This document shows, in pieces, positions 55,075 to 64,000 of a DNA stretch of 64,000 nt (within the stretch, counting starts at the first letter, position 1; every line of letters begins with the position of its first letter). The position numbers and the translations under genes were made by a program. The notes below the pieces were generated by a model, which worked only from the letters and a program-made list of their open reading frames with translations, searched no databases and was not told the origin of the DNA. The stretch is from Symsagittifera roscoffensis (lineage: Eukaryota; Xenacoelomorpha; Acoela; Convolutidae), in contig NC_087064.1 of assembly GCF_963678635.1 (NCBI RefSeq), positions 39,176,532 through 39,240,531 of the forward strand, read 5' to 3'.

Positions 55075-55179
55075 AGACTTTCAGGATCTCCATTCCATAT
55101 TTGACGACCGAACAGAAACTTCCTGATAATGAAAACAAAAACGCAAAACTACACCCAATAGCGATCGCGTGGATACATT

Positions 55180-57866
55180 CACGGACGTTCTGGAGTAGTG
55201 CTACCCGAGCATGATGTCGGAGAAAGCGAAAAAACGGGAAACACCAATAATCTGCGATGAATGCGGTGTGCAGATAACGTGTAAAAGAAACTAGAGAAAA
55301 CATCTGCTTAGAGTGCAAGGAATTTGAGCAATAAAAAAAATGCCTCTCATTATTTGCAGCGAATGTCGAGAGTAAGTCGAAACACTGGGACATGCGCGAG
55401 AACACATTGCCTCGGAACATATAATCGAGATAGAAAAGCTTTGTGTGTTCTGCAACACTCTTTCCCTTCCTACCATGCTTACCAAAAGCATATGCAACAG
55501 AAGCATGGGCTGCCAGCGTGCGAGCCTAAAGTCAGCAATCATATCGAAGGCGGGATCTCTGCTTCTTTTCTACAGAGTGCATTTGGTGGAAAGCTAAAAA
55601 AATTTGAACTTGTCATCGAAAAAGGAGAAGTAGACATGCCTAGCCTAATTATGAATAAGAAGGAAATAATCTACCAGCTGATTTATTTCAGAATCTCACA
55701 AATTTCAGCTACAAGGCGAAATAAAGCTTGTGAAATTTGTGGAGGAAGAAGACAAGTCTCATAAGACTATACTAATTGTCAACACAGCTATGTACAATTT
55801 GTACTTCGGAGGGGCAACCGACGGAACCATTAGCGAAATGGTTGACCAAAGGGTTAACACAATTACAATGTTTATTTCTCACGGGAGTTGATGGGTGATA
55901 GATGAAATCAGCAGAGTAAACATTTGTTTGGCAAAATTTTCCCCAATCAGAGCAGGCTCGTATATCCCGCTGCCGCCGAATTTGAAGAAGCAACAGAGAA
56001 ATTTGGTAAATGTCCATAACACATCAGATCATAACTGTTTCCTGTGTTGCTACTACGCAGCATATCATGCGCAACCCGAAAAGCAGCCACTATACGAGCC
56101 GGAACAAAGATGGCGCAAAAAGGCACAGATCAGCACATACGATCGAAAACTACAACCGAATCTGGTGGAGATCAACGGTGACTACCAGATGCCTATGAGC
56201 TTGTTTGACATTGAGCGGTTTGAGCGGCTTAACAATGTACAAATCAACGTTTTCCGGTAAGATATTTAAAAAATCTTTTTATAAAAAAAACTCTATACGT
56301 TGTCCACAATGCTTTATACGAGATTAAGTAAAGTCCGGTAAAATAATAAGCTTTTGCATAACTTAACTTATTGGTTTAGGTAGGACGACAACTAGCTAGC
56401 ACCCGTTCAGGTGTCTAAAAGGTACGACTGTATTTTTGCGGTAGACCTTCTGTTGTTGGTAAACAGTGACGACAACTACCACTATGTCCCCATCGAAGAC
56501 CTCTGTAAGATGGTGATGTTTGTGCGAAAACAGCCATTCCGCGAACGAAACGAAGTATGTAGAAAATGTTTTCATATGTGCACGTCAAGCGAAATCATTA
56601 AAAATTATCAAAAAATGTGTTATAATACGGAAGGACTAACTATAAAGATGCCAAAACCCAATAAAAAGCTAAAAGTTTTCAAGAATTTAATGGCAAGATG
56701 GTTTGCCCTGCGAGTAATCTACTTCGAGATCTGGAGTCAATATTCGTCCCTGTTCCGGGCCTGCCCGTAATCCAGCTTTTTCGCATATCCAAACATTCAG
56801 AAGCCATGCAGCTATGAACTAGTTGTAGTTGAGCATGGCACCTCAACTCCAATCAAGTACGAAATGTGTAGAGGACCAGACGCTATGAAGAAGTTGATAA
56901 AATCATTGGAATCATTAGCTAGGGACACTTGTTGGATTTGTGAGGAACAGTTCGCTGAAGAATCCATGATGGTAGTCGACCACTGCCACCTACTAACAAA
57001 TTTCTAGGTTGGGCTTATCAGGACTGTAATCTAGCCAGGAGAACGCGTAACTTCATTCCGGTAATAGCTCACAATTTGTCTAACTACGACATGCATGCTA
57101 TTGTAAAAGCCCTTCACAATGCGAACATGCAAAACCAGTTTTCAGTAGTCCCCTCCACTGACAAATTATATATCTCGCTAAATATGTCGGTTTGGATGAA
57201 AGAAATTGAGGACAAACACAGGAAAAAAAAGGTAAGTATATAGACTCATACAAGTTTATGTTCTCTTCATTGAGTCAGATAATTGAAAATCTGCCATCAG
57301 ACGGATTTCAGCTGATGGAATCACAATTTGCTTCAATGGGTTACTCACAAAAGCAAATAGATCTCCTTAAACAGAAGGGCTACTACCCGTATTCATATGT
57401 GAACAGCTTCGGGAAATTTGAAGAAAAAGAATTGCCAGTAAGAAGATTGTGAATAAACAGTTTACAAGGGGCACAAGTCAGCGTTGAAAAATTGGACTAT
57501 AACCATGCGATTAAGGCAGTGTTTCACCAGCTACGATGCAAGAGCGTAGGAGATTACCACGACATCTATTTAACCTCAGATGTTCTCCTTTTAGCATGTG
57601 TGTTTGAGCAGTTCAGATCTGCTTGTCACGAAACTTATGGACTGAACTGCTCCTTTCACTACACCGCGAGCAATCTTGCATGCGACGCGTTATTGAAAGT
57701 GTACAGGGCGGATTTGAGACTATTAAGAGAGCGCGAGCGCTTGGGTATAACCCAAAAGTTAATTCGCGGTGGCATGTCATCTGTATATGCCAAGAAAGCG
57801 AACAACAAGTACACAAGCTCCTCTGACCATTATTCTGTTCCGAATGGGGATGCCAATTTGATCTAG
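55180..57866 (+). pseudogene. POLB: Second, divergent Polinton DNA polymerase B, N-terminal half, truncated
   Basis: Cys/His finger fragments begin it (IICDECGV near 55245, IICSECRE near 55350, CNTLSLP and KHMQQKHG near 55490). HGSGWVIDEISR and AGSYIPLPPNLKK lie at 55880-55990; the block ends at a possible donor, CCG|GTAAGA, near 56258. After a gap come exonuclease motif I, seen as DLESIF in a shifted frame near 56730, CWICEEQF near 56935, motif II NLSNYDMHAIV near 57080 and the KGYYPYSY segment. KSVGDYHDIYLTSDVLLLA and IRGGMSSVYAKKANNKY end the match at 57866. Motifs A, B and C are absent. A run of eight A at about 57221-57230 coincides with a frame break. It differs clearly from the polymerase at 30-34 kb and so comes from another lineage. 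Confidence 0.8.
56259..56410 (+). other. Possible intron in the second polymerase
   Basis: Starts GTAAGATA after the NNVQINVF segment; an AG at about 56380 after a TA-rich and pyrimidine stretch could be the acceptor. The next recognisable polymerase sequence (YDCIFAVDLL) starts near 56421. Confidence 0.3.
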
Positions 57867-57869
57867 CAG

Positions 57870-58743
57870 AATATTGGGTAGCATCATGTGGTTCATAGTG
57901 ACCCACTCTTGGTTCCAGATCGTTTACAGCAATCTACACGTTGACAGAAGTTCCTTTCCTGCTGGACCACAACTATCGACTCTCGGGTGTATGTTTGGTA
58001 AAAAAAATAGCTCTCTCAAGAGAATTCAATGCATTTATTGATTCATGAGTTGCCATTTATTTTAAAAATGTTGATTTCTGTTCTTGCGACTCTTTTTGTT
58101 CAGATTGATTTTGAGAGATTGAAATAAAATAGTGAGTGTTTTTATTTTGAACTTCCAATTTTAGTTTTTAATGTTTGTGGTCTAAGGTGTGATCAATTAT
58201 CATAAGTCTGAGCATATAAAATTTTAATAAGTTTTTAGGGCTTATTCAACTTTAATTAGAACACTGGAGGCTTTGAAGATCTATACTTCAAAGAAACTAC
58301 ATGGCCCTTTTTGATATCCTTTGGACAAATTGACGTAAAAGTTTACCCTTCAAAGAGATAACATGTATGCCGCCAGGGCAAAGTAGTTAAAATAAATGAC
58401 TTGATAAGGAGTCGCTAGACACAAATTACATGTGTAATTAAAACTCGTAAAATTTTAACCATAAAACTAAAAAAATTTATCTACTGAAGCTTAAGTTATA
58501 CAATGACAACTATTCAGCAGGGCTTAGCTATCCGCTAGCTAAATCCTTCTAAAGTAGTCTCTGACATAAAAAAGTTAGATAAACTCACCGATACCCAACT
58601 ATGTACACACGCTTGGAAGTGATTCTGAGTTTTTCGAGGATTTTCGTGATATTTCTTCGGGAGAAATACGTGTAGTCAGGGTTGGAAAAAAAAACATTTC
58701 AAAAAACGGGTACCTATATCAAATTAAAAAGAAAGAAGAGGGA
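57870..58743. other. Non-coding gap between Polinton fragments
   Basis: AT-rich, no supported frame, except that short pieces to about 57990 may be residual polymerase sequence. Probably holds the breakpoint between two elements. Confidence 0.3.
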
Positions 58744-60295
58744 ATGTTAAAATTTTATCAATCACTTACTTTAACAACAAACGAATTTGATTGTCTGGCT
58801 ACCAATTTTTACAATAGAAAAAAAATGGTCAAGTACCAACTGGTGAAAAGAATACGACGTCCACGACAGGGAACGATAGACATCAAAAACGACGATACAG
58901 ATCAAAACGATCGGTTTGCCTTGAAAAGGTCTATAAAAGTGAAAACGCTGACGATGAAGATAACTCTAAAAAATAACGAGTAGCTTGAATAATTTGAGTA
59001 TACCATTTTTCTTTATTCAGCAAAATGGTTGAAGCAATGTACGAACAACCGTCTGATTTTTTCAAACCATTTCGCAAAAGTTATTCGATAGTAAAAAAAA
59101 TTAATCAAAATACCAACTGGTGAAAAGAATACGACGTCCACGGCAGGAAACGATAGACATCAAAAACGACGATACAGATCAAAACGCTCGGTTTGCCCTG
59201 AAAACGTCTGTAAAAGTGAAAAAGCTGACGATGAAGACAACTCTAAAAAAATAACGAGTAGCTTGAATAATTTGAGTATACCATTTTTCATTATTCAACA
59301 AGATGGTTGAAGCAATGTACGAACAATCGCCTGATTATTTCAAACCATTTCGCAAAAGTTAATCGATAGTAAAAAAATTGGTCAAAATACCAACTGGTGA
59401 AAAGAATACGACGTCCACGGCAGGAAACGATAGACATCAAAAACGACGATATAGACCAAAACGTTCGGTTTGCCCTGAAAAGGTCTGTAATAGTGAAAAC
59501 GCTGACGATGAAGATAACTCTAAAAAAATAACGAGTAGCTTGAATAATTTGAGTATACCAATTTTCATTATTCAACAAAATGGTTGAAGCAATGTACAAA
59601 CAATCGCCTGATTATTTCAAACCATTTTGCAAAAATTTTAAATTTTTCTGCCAGAGAAAAAACCCGATGTCTCTGAACTTCCTCCCAATATCAACTGTGC
59701 TTTTGCAATCCACTCATTTCAGTACCATTTTTGTTCTCGATCTCTTGAAAATGGACAACCACATTTCCATGTTCTCATTGAAGTCACAAAAGACTGCACT
59801 GATGCAGTTAACATGATGACTTCAAAATCTTTTGTTGTACCTTGCCTTCTTTCTTCATTCAAGTATTTGATCATGGGGTGCAGCAAATCTCATCGATCAG
59901 GACCACTGATGGAAAAAATGAAAGTTGCATTCAACTACAACTCTACCTAAAGTCTTGACATTGGCGGAGCTCCTGTGTTAAAAAGATTGCTGCAAATTTG
60001 GCTTGCTTCAAGGACTCGATCTATTCCTACTCAAACTGACCTAATTACTTATGTAACCGTTAAACGTTTTTATAGGATATTAATTGGGCATCATTCTTCT
60101 GAATTTTTAAAAATCGTTGATATTCTTTTGAGTGGGTATGGTTGTATAGAGATGGATTCAAATACTCTGTTGATTAAATTTGTAATGGGAAGGAAGATTA
60201 AATTCTCAGTGCAATTTTTAGAGCCTGCGCTAACACCAGCGGCAAGTTGTTCTAGCAAAAAAAAGTTTGGAAAAAAAACAATTATAAATCATTAA
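58744..60295 (+). pseudogene. Polinton HFH-motif protein (HUH-like), second lineage copy
   Basis: Homologous to the minus-strand gene at 49-53 kb. N-terminal basic and acidic stretches lie in the triplicated region. VEAMYKQSPDYFKPF follows at 59585, then NGQPHFHVLIEVTKD near 59755 and FKYLIMGCSK near 59865. The open part 59975-60295 has IPTQTDLITYVTVKRF and VDILLSGYGCIEMD. The His-Phe-His and Tyr/Lys positions agree with the other lineage although the proteins are otherwise well diverged, so these residues are under constraint. At least three frame breaks. It converges on the minus-strand protease, as in element 1. Confidence 0.55.
58825..59640. repeat. Tandem triplication of about 275 bp in the HFH gene N-terminal region
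   Basis: The phrase ccaactggtgaaaagaatac occurs at about 58838, 59115 and 59389, followed each time by the same 200 bases through cgagtagcttgaataatttg and a gttgaagcaatgtac segment. Copies differ by single bases and small indels, which put the repeated peptide (KRIRRPRQ or TGEKNTTS, depending on frame) in different frames. Confidence 0.85.
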
Positions 60296-60374
60296 AGAAA
60301 ATCATCAGTATCACAAATTTATAACATCATGTGTTTAGCAAAACGCATTATGTCATGATCGTTTACTTTGAAAC

Positions 60375-60800
60375 CTACAGGAAATTTTTTTGAAATATAA
60401 CAAGAGCAACATGAATACAACAAAGTCCACACAAGACCGAGTTAGCTGATTGGATTGGCTTGTTCATCAGTATTTGGTTTATCTCATGACTAGAATATCT
60501 CATGTATTTGTAAACATCTTGATAATCGTGTATTTCTTGTGCGAGAGGATCTGCAAAAAAATTCAACCACTATCTTGAGCGAATAGTAACCAGTGGGTTC
60601 CTGGCTGATCTGAGTTCGATGCGTTCACTATCATAAAAGTATTGTCGCATTTCAATATTGTTCTAAATGCTAAGTTAGATGGAAAATTGCCTCGAAATTG
60701 ATGGTTCAATTGCTTGTATCTTGTGATAAGCTCACTAATCTGCAGACAGTCCAAATTTTTTCCCTTTCGATTCAATTCATGAAAGTGTTTTCAGCTATTT
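60375..60800 (-). pseudogene. PRO: Adenain-like cysteine protease, fragment 2
   Basis: Two frames: 60775-60563 with VNASNSDQPGTHWLLFAQ (catalytic His) and 60566-60375 with NFFADPLAQE (acidic residue) and NSVLCGLCCIHVAL (active-site Cys). All three catalytic positions are present, the only copy in the window where the Cys part is in frame with the Asp part. One frame break at about 60565 separates the His from the rest. Confidence 0.8.
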
Positions 60801-61891
60801 TTCTATCGGAACGCACGTAAAGTGTTTATGCACGCTCTCCCATGAAAAGTAATTCAATTTTTGCCGCCAGCGGAGTATCAAATTTCAGCTCTACTGAAAT
60901 CGTGCAGTTGGTCAATTCAGGATGAATAGTCTTGTGAAGCCTCCTGAGTAGATGTGAGATCAAATGCCATAATTTAATGATTGTGATAGTTAGCCAAACT
61001 GATTCCTTGACTATTGTTAATAACGAAGTCTAGAGCTTCCAATGTGTTATAGTCTATTTGTTTGTTATCAGTCGTTGGTAAAGGACAACCTGCAATAGGT
61101 AAACTGTTTTGGTAAACAATGATTTCATTCAGCCCAAACTTTTGATAAGGAAACTGATTTTTTCTATTTGTACCAAAGTATGCTGTATTAGTGCTCATTG
61201 CCACAATCATTTGACGAACTGGTTCTTTGACAAAATCATCTTCTTGTCGCCAGTCATTAAAAGATCTTCTCAGGGAAGGTCTGATTGTAACACCACTGAT
61301 TAGATGTTCGTCACATGATAGGAAATCACATGCAATTTTGCTAAATAGACGGACTTCTGTAGATACACTTACGATCCGCTTGCGTCCCGCGACATCTTCC
61401 GCCCGCTTGTTCGCACCAGCAATACCTGACGGGTCATCTTCATAATAATAGCTTTGACAAGTGAGCCATGTTTGTTTTGCATCCTTGCCGTGTAAAAATT
61501 CTGTCTCAATAAAGCTTTTTTGAGCAAAACTGCCATTTGTTTTAGAAAGTTTTCTCCATTCAAGTACATTGTACTTTCGGAAAAAAAGATGAAAGACGAT
61601 TACTGACCAAGTATGGTGTGTGTCTTTATCCTGCATCCGTAGAATATTACCAGTGTTTGTCCTGCATTGTATACCATTACCAGTGGTTTGAACGATGCTT
61701 GCTACAATCTCCAAGCGAGTTCGTTGTAGATCGATAAAGTTGTTTCTGTCTCCTAAAACTTCAATTTCGAGCATTGGATCATCAGGTGAACAACATGGAC
61801 CAATTTTTTTGAGTGAACGCATTTTCGAAGCTAACGAGTAAGAAGCATTTTCAAATAAATCTAATGAGCTGTGAGTTGCTTCAGTTGGCAT
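60801..61891 (-). pseudogene. MCP: Polinton major capsid protein, fragment 2
   Basis: Open for 305 codons (61891-60974) from MPTEATHSSLDLFENA through NFIDLQRTRLEIVASIV, FIETEFLHGKDAKQTW and LFSKIACDFLSCDEHL. After RSFNDW it jumps to RQEDDFVKEPVRQMIV, which implies an in-frame internal deletion relative to the plus-strand copy (which keeps the YNYIEV region). KFGLNEIIVYQNSLPIAG and NYNTLEALDF-type segments follow. The frame stops at 60972 and the C-terminal strands continue out of frame to about 60810. Double jelly-roll capsid protein of Polintons. Confidence 0.8.
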
Positions 61892-61999
61892 TAGAATTAG
61901 AAATCATTTCGCACTCTTGTGAAAAAATTGACGTGACTTCTCAGTGGAGCTCTTTTCTTTGGAATGAGAACTTTTGTTTTCCCTCTCGTTTTTTTGTCT

Positions 62000-62301
62000 T
62001 TTTTTTCTACTACGCGATATGGTGCGACCACCTCTAACTTGTTTCTTGATGGTGTTTCTGACTGTGTTTTTCAAGGCGTGTTTCGGTGTTTTCTTTCGGG
62101 TTGCTATATGTATTAATTCGGGTGCTGCTTGAACAAGTAATTATTTTCCAATACGTTTTGCTGCTGGTACTATAAATATCCGAGCTAAAAGAAGCGCAAC
62201 TTGTCCAGTAAACATAGCCAGAGCGCCGAAGCCACTACCCCGCTGTCTGTAATGTCCCGAAAAGTGTGTTATGATCGCTTGGTTATTGTAATACGCCTCC
62301 A
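62000..62301 (-). pseudogene. Small basic capsid-associated protein, fragment 2
   Basis: Minus-strand frame starting MEAYYNNQAIITHFSGHY at 62301, with GSGFGALAMFTGQ, a stop near 62142 at the same codon as in the 45973 copy, and a basic end with KKQVRGGRTIS. The shared stop shows this lineage is close to element 1. Confidence 0.5.
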
Positions 62302-62329
62302 TTTTCTCGTTCAGAAAACGTTTGAAATT

Positions 62330-62990
62330 TAAATGTCAAAACAACTTTTCCTCCTCCTCTCGCAAATGGTACATGTCTACCGGTTTTTGTTCGAAGGCTT
62401 ACTGCAATGCTCTGGATGTTATTTACAAAAGTTTTTTGTAATCCAAGTTGCTTAAAATTTTGCGATTATTTGGTTCAATGCTACAGGCGTAACCAGTAAC
62501 CGGTTTTCACTCGTCGATCAGTGTCAATGACCCTTAGCAACGGTGCTTTGGTATCACCCATAATCTGATAATGAATGTTGTCCAAGTAGATGAACATCAT
62601 TTGTTTTCCAACAGGGTAGTCGGAGATGAGATTTCGTGATGTGAGTGTGCTATGGATATGACTGGATTCTTTATAGCCGATATGGTAGCCCGTTCCATCT
62701 CTTATACCTTTTAAACTTAAAATACTACGAATTTGAGGGCTCTCAAACGTAATGCCCTCCCAATAATGCATCCAAACTGAAAGATGTTTGGTAATGGAGT
62801 GCATGCTAAAACTTAAATTATCGAGATCAATTTTCCTATTATTTTGTTGAATAATTTCTCGACATCATATGGTCTGGATATTTTTTCTTGTGACACTTTT
62901 AGGCTTGCTTTAACTTCGTCTTTTTTTGTAGTACACTGTTTTACTATCTGCTACATTGTTAACATGAGTGAGAAACGTTCTTTTCTGTCA
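62330..62990 (-). pseudogene. mCP: Minor capsid (penton-type) protein, fragment 2
   Basis: The open part 62804-62481 reads MHSITKHLSVWMHY, SHIHSTLTSRNLISDYP, MMFIYLDNIHYQIMGDTKAPLLRVI and stops after VKTGYWLRL. The end (LVPF strand) is out of frame near 62380. The N-terminal part (VYYKK, KASLKVS-like) lies at 62990-62830 and lacks a segment present in the plus copy. Confidence 0.7.
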
Positions 62991-63143
62991 ATGCAACTCT
63001 GCATCCTATGTGTAGATCGATATCTTCGCTCAGCAGATTTTAAAACTCGTCAGCGAATTGTCAATGAAGATGTTTTTTGAGGTGGATGACACCAATGTAA
63101 TAGTAAAGGAATGTTTATCACCTCTAAAGTTGCTAGACATTGT
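62991..63143. other. Junction between integrase and minor capsid in fragment 2
   Basis: Too short for the membrane protein and ATPase seen in element 1; nothing recognised. The truncated module C of element 1 shows a similar direct integrase-to-capsid joint at 45240. Confidence 0.4.
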
Positions 63144-64000
63144 TTACAAAAATCCTTCCTTTTCCAATACTCTGATTTGTTCGGCCTCATCAAATTGGCC
63201 CTGTATTGGTTCCTTTTCATCATCGATAAGATTATAAGCTAGCGGGTTCCTTGTTAGAATGCCAAATTTTTCAAAAATTTCGTGAATGAAGGATTTTTTG
63301 TAACGTTTTCGAAAAGGAATGTCAATTGTTGCTATTTTAACAAAATCACCAACGTAGAGCTTTGGTCGGCGAATTAGTTCCAATGATTGTTCAGCTCTTA
63401 ACGAAATTAGACGAAGAACATCATTATTTGTCACTTTATTGGGGGCTAGTTCGATGACATGGTTTGTTCTCTAGTTTATTGTGTTGACAAACTCTTGAAG
63501 TTTCTCGATGTAAGAGTATGTCCATTTCTCCTCCAAATCAAACCCCACAAGTAATCAAATGATCCTCTCCGCGAAAACGGACTTTTTCACTATCTGTTGT
63601 ATAGTTTTCAATGAATTTTTTTGCATAAGTTTTTGAAGGACCCCTTGAAATCAGTGCCCTTATCTACCCAAACTTTTTTTTGGCTGTTTTGTTTTTATCA
63701 TTTGTTTGAATGCTTCTGCATTTGAGGTGGGAAACTTTAATTTCAATGGCTGTACACGAAGATAGCGGGGCAAGCAATCCACTGGAACCATAAGATACTT
63801 TACATTTTTATGTTATCTGCAACTTTATCAACATAAGCCAAGTCAATTGACCATATTTTGTCTGTGACATACACTATCTATTTGAAACGCGGCGTTTTGC
63901 GACGAACTGCTCGGTATTTAGTGTATGCAGGCTCTGTATGTAAAAAATTTTTCACTTTAATTGAACTTCTCGATGCCTCCTAAAATTTTTACACTGCCAA
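63144..64000 (-). pseudogene. INT: Polinton integrase, fragment 2, frameshifted and partial
   Basis: The open C-terminal part 63434-63144 contains VLRLISLRAEQSLELIRRPK, LYVGDFVKIATIDIPFRK and ends VLEKEGFL, a small beta-barrel (chromo/SH3-like) DNA-binding region. Upstream on minus, the core appears in pieces: WVDKGTDFKGSF (second Asp) near 63660 and KIWSIDLAYVDKV (first Asp) near 63845. Stops separate the parts. The N-terminus runs off the window. Confidence 0.75.

Larger units (their letters stand above)
51526..55157. repeat. Polinton protease/HFH block, unit B
   Basis: Same order of parts as unit A, with the additional 53071-53911 segment that holds the divergent promoter region and the starts of two genes. 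Small differences (single bases, short indels) are scattered throughout. Confidence 0.85.
30190..55160. mobile_element. Polinton/Maverick element 1, internally amplified and decayed
   Basis: A protein-primed-type polymerase B on minus at the left, then plus-strand retroviral-type integrase, packaging ATPase, minor and major capsid proteins and adenain-like protease, and a convergent minus-strand gene. This gene set defines Polintons, which are integrated relatives of adintoviruses. At least four tandem amplifications inside it (2394 bp, about 2.3-3.2 kb, 661 bp and about 3.6 kb) explain its length of roughly 25 kb. The terminal inverted repeats are not identified. Confidence 0.75.
60370..64000 (-). 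mobile_element. Polinton fragment 2, minus strand, structural gene block
   Basis: From right to left: integrase, minor capsid, small basic protein, major capsid and protease, all on minus. This is the same order as 45-49 kb of element 1 but inverted. ATPase and membrane protein are missing between integrase and minor capsid. It continues beyond the right edge. Confidence 0.75.

Overview
This is a transposon-dense stretch of an AT-rich invertebrate genome. Split genes with GT/AG introns, a class I phosphatidylinositol transfer protein (PITP) gene, Polinton/Maverick elements, a Ty1/copia element and a MULE all point to a metazoan. A nematode or similar small invertebrate is only a guess. Nothing looks bacterial.

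Layout. Bases 1-7389 hold three long, intron-free, adjoining reading frames, visibly richer in G and C than the rest. The first contains SGNH-hydrolase-like motifs and runs off the left edge. Its companions are not recognised, and no reverse transcriptase, transposase or integrase is visible in the part seen. Bases 7390-12400 are non-coding, with dispersed repeats, one carrying a tRNA-like segment. Bases 12433-15495 hold the only recognisable host gene, a PITP with five well-supported exons and a MITE in its first visible intron. Bases 16342-18638 are a complete but decayed Mutator-like transposon with an exact 8-bp target duplication and terminal inverted repeats built of 15-bp tandem units. 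Bases 20364-24290 are a broken Ty1/copia element. Bases 24300-30200 are AT-rich repeats, including a palindrome of about 1.4 kb centred on a TA-flanked foldback MITE.

From about 30 kb to the right edge the window is a rearranged cluster of Polinton (Maverick, adintovirus-like) elements. The first has a protein-primed-type DNA polymerase B on the minus strand (30.2-34.4 kb, its N-terminal part duplicated in tandem to 37.3 kb). On the plus strand follow integrase, a small membrane protein, an FtsK/HerA-type packaging ATPase (this block present in three decaying copies), minor capsid protein, a small basic protein, major capsid protein and an adenain-like protease. A convergent minus-strand gene with an HUH-like HFH motif follows; the protease/HFH block is itself duplicated. 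Bases 55.2-57.9 kb carry a truncated second, divergent polymerase B on the plus strand. Bases 58.7-64 kb carry a mirror-image Polinton fragment: HFH gene on plus, then protease, major capsid, basic protein, minor capsid and integrase on minus.

Most Polinton genes are broken by stops and frameshifts, several shared between duplicate copies, so decay began before amplification. The most interesting signals are the three-frame SGNH unit, the HFH (possible HUH nickase-like) gene of the Polintons, the foldback MULE and the repeated tandem amplification of Polinton modules.
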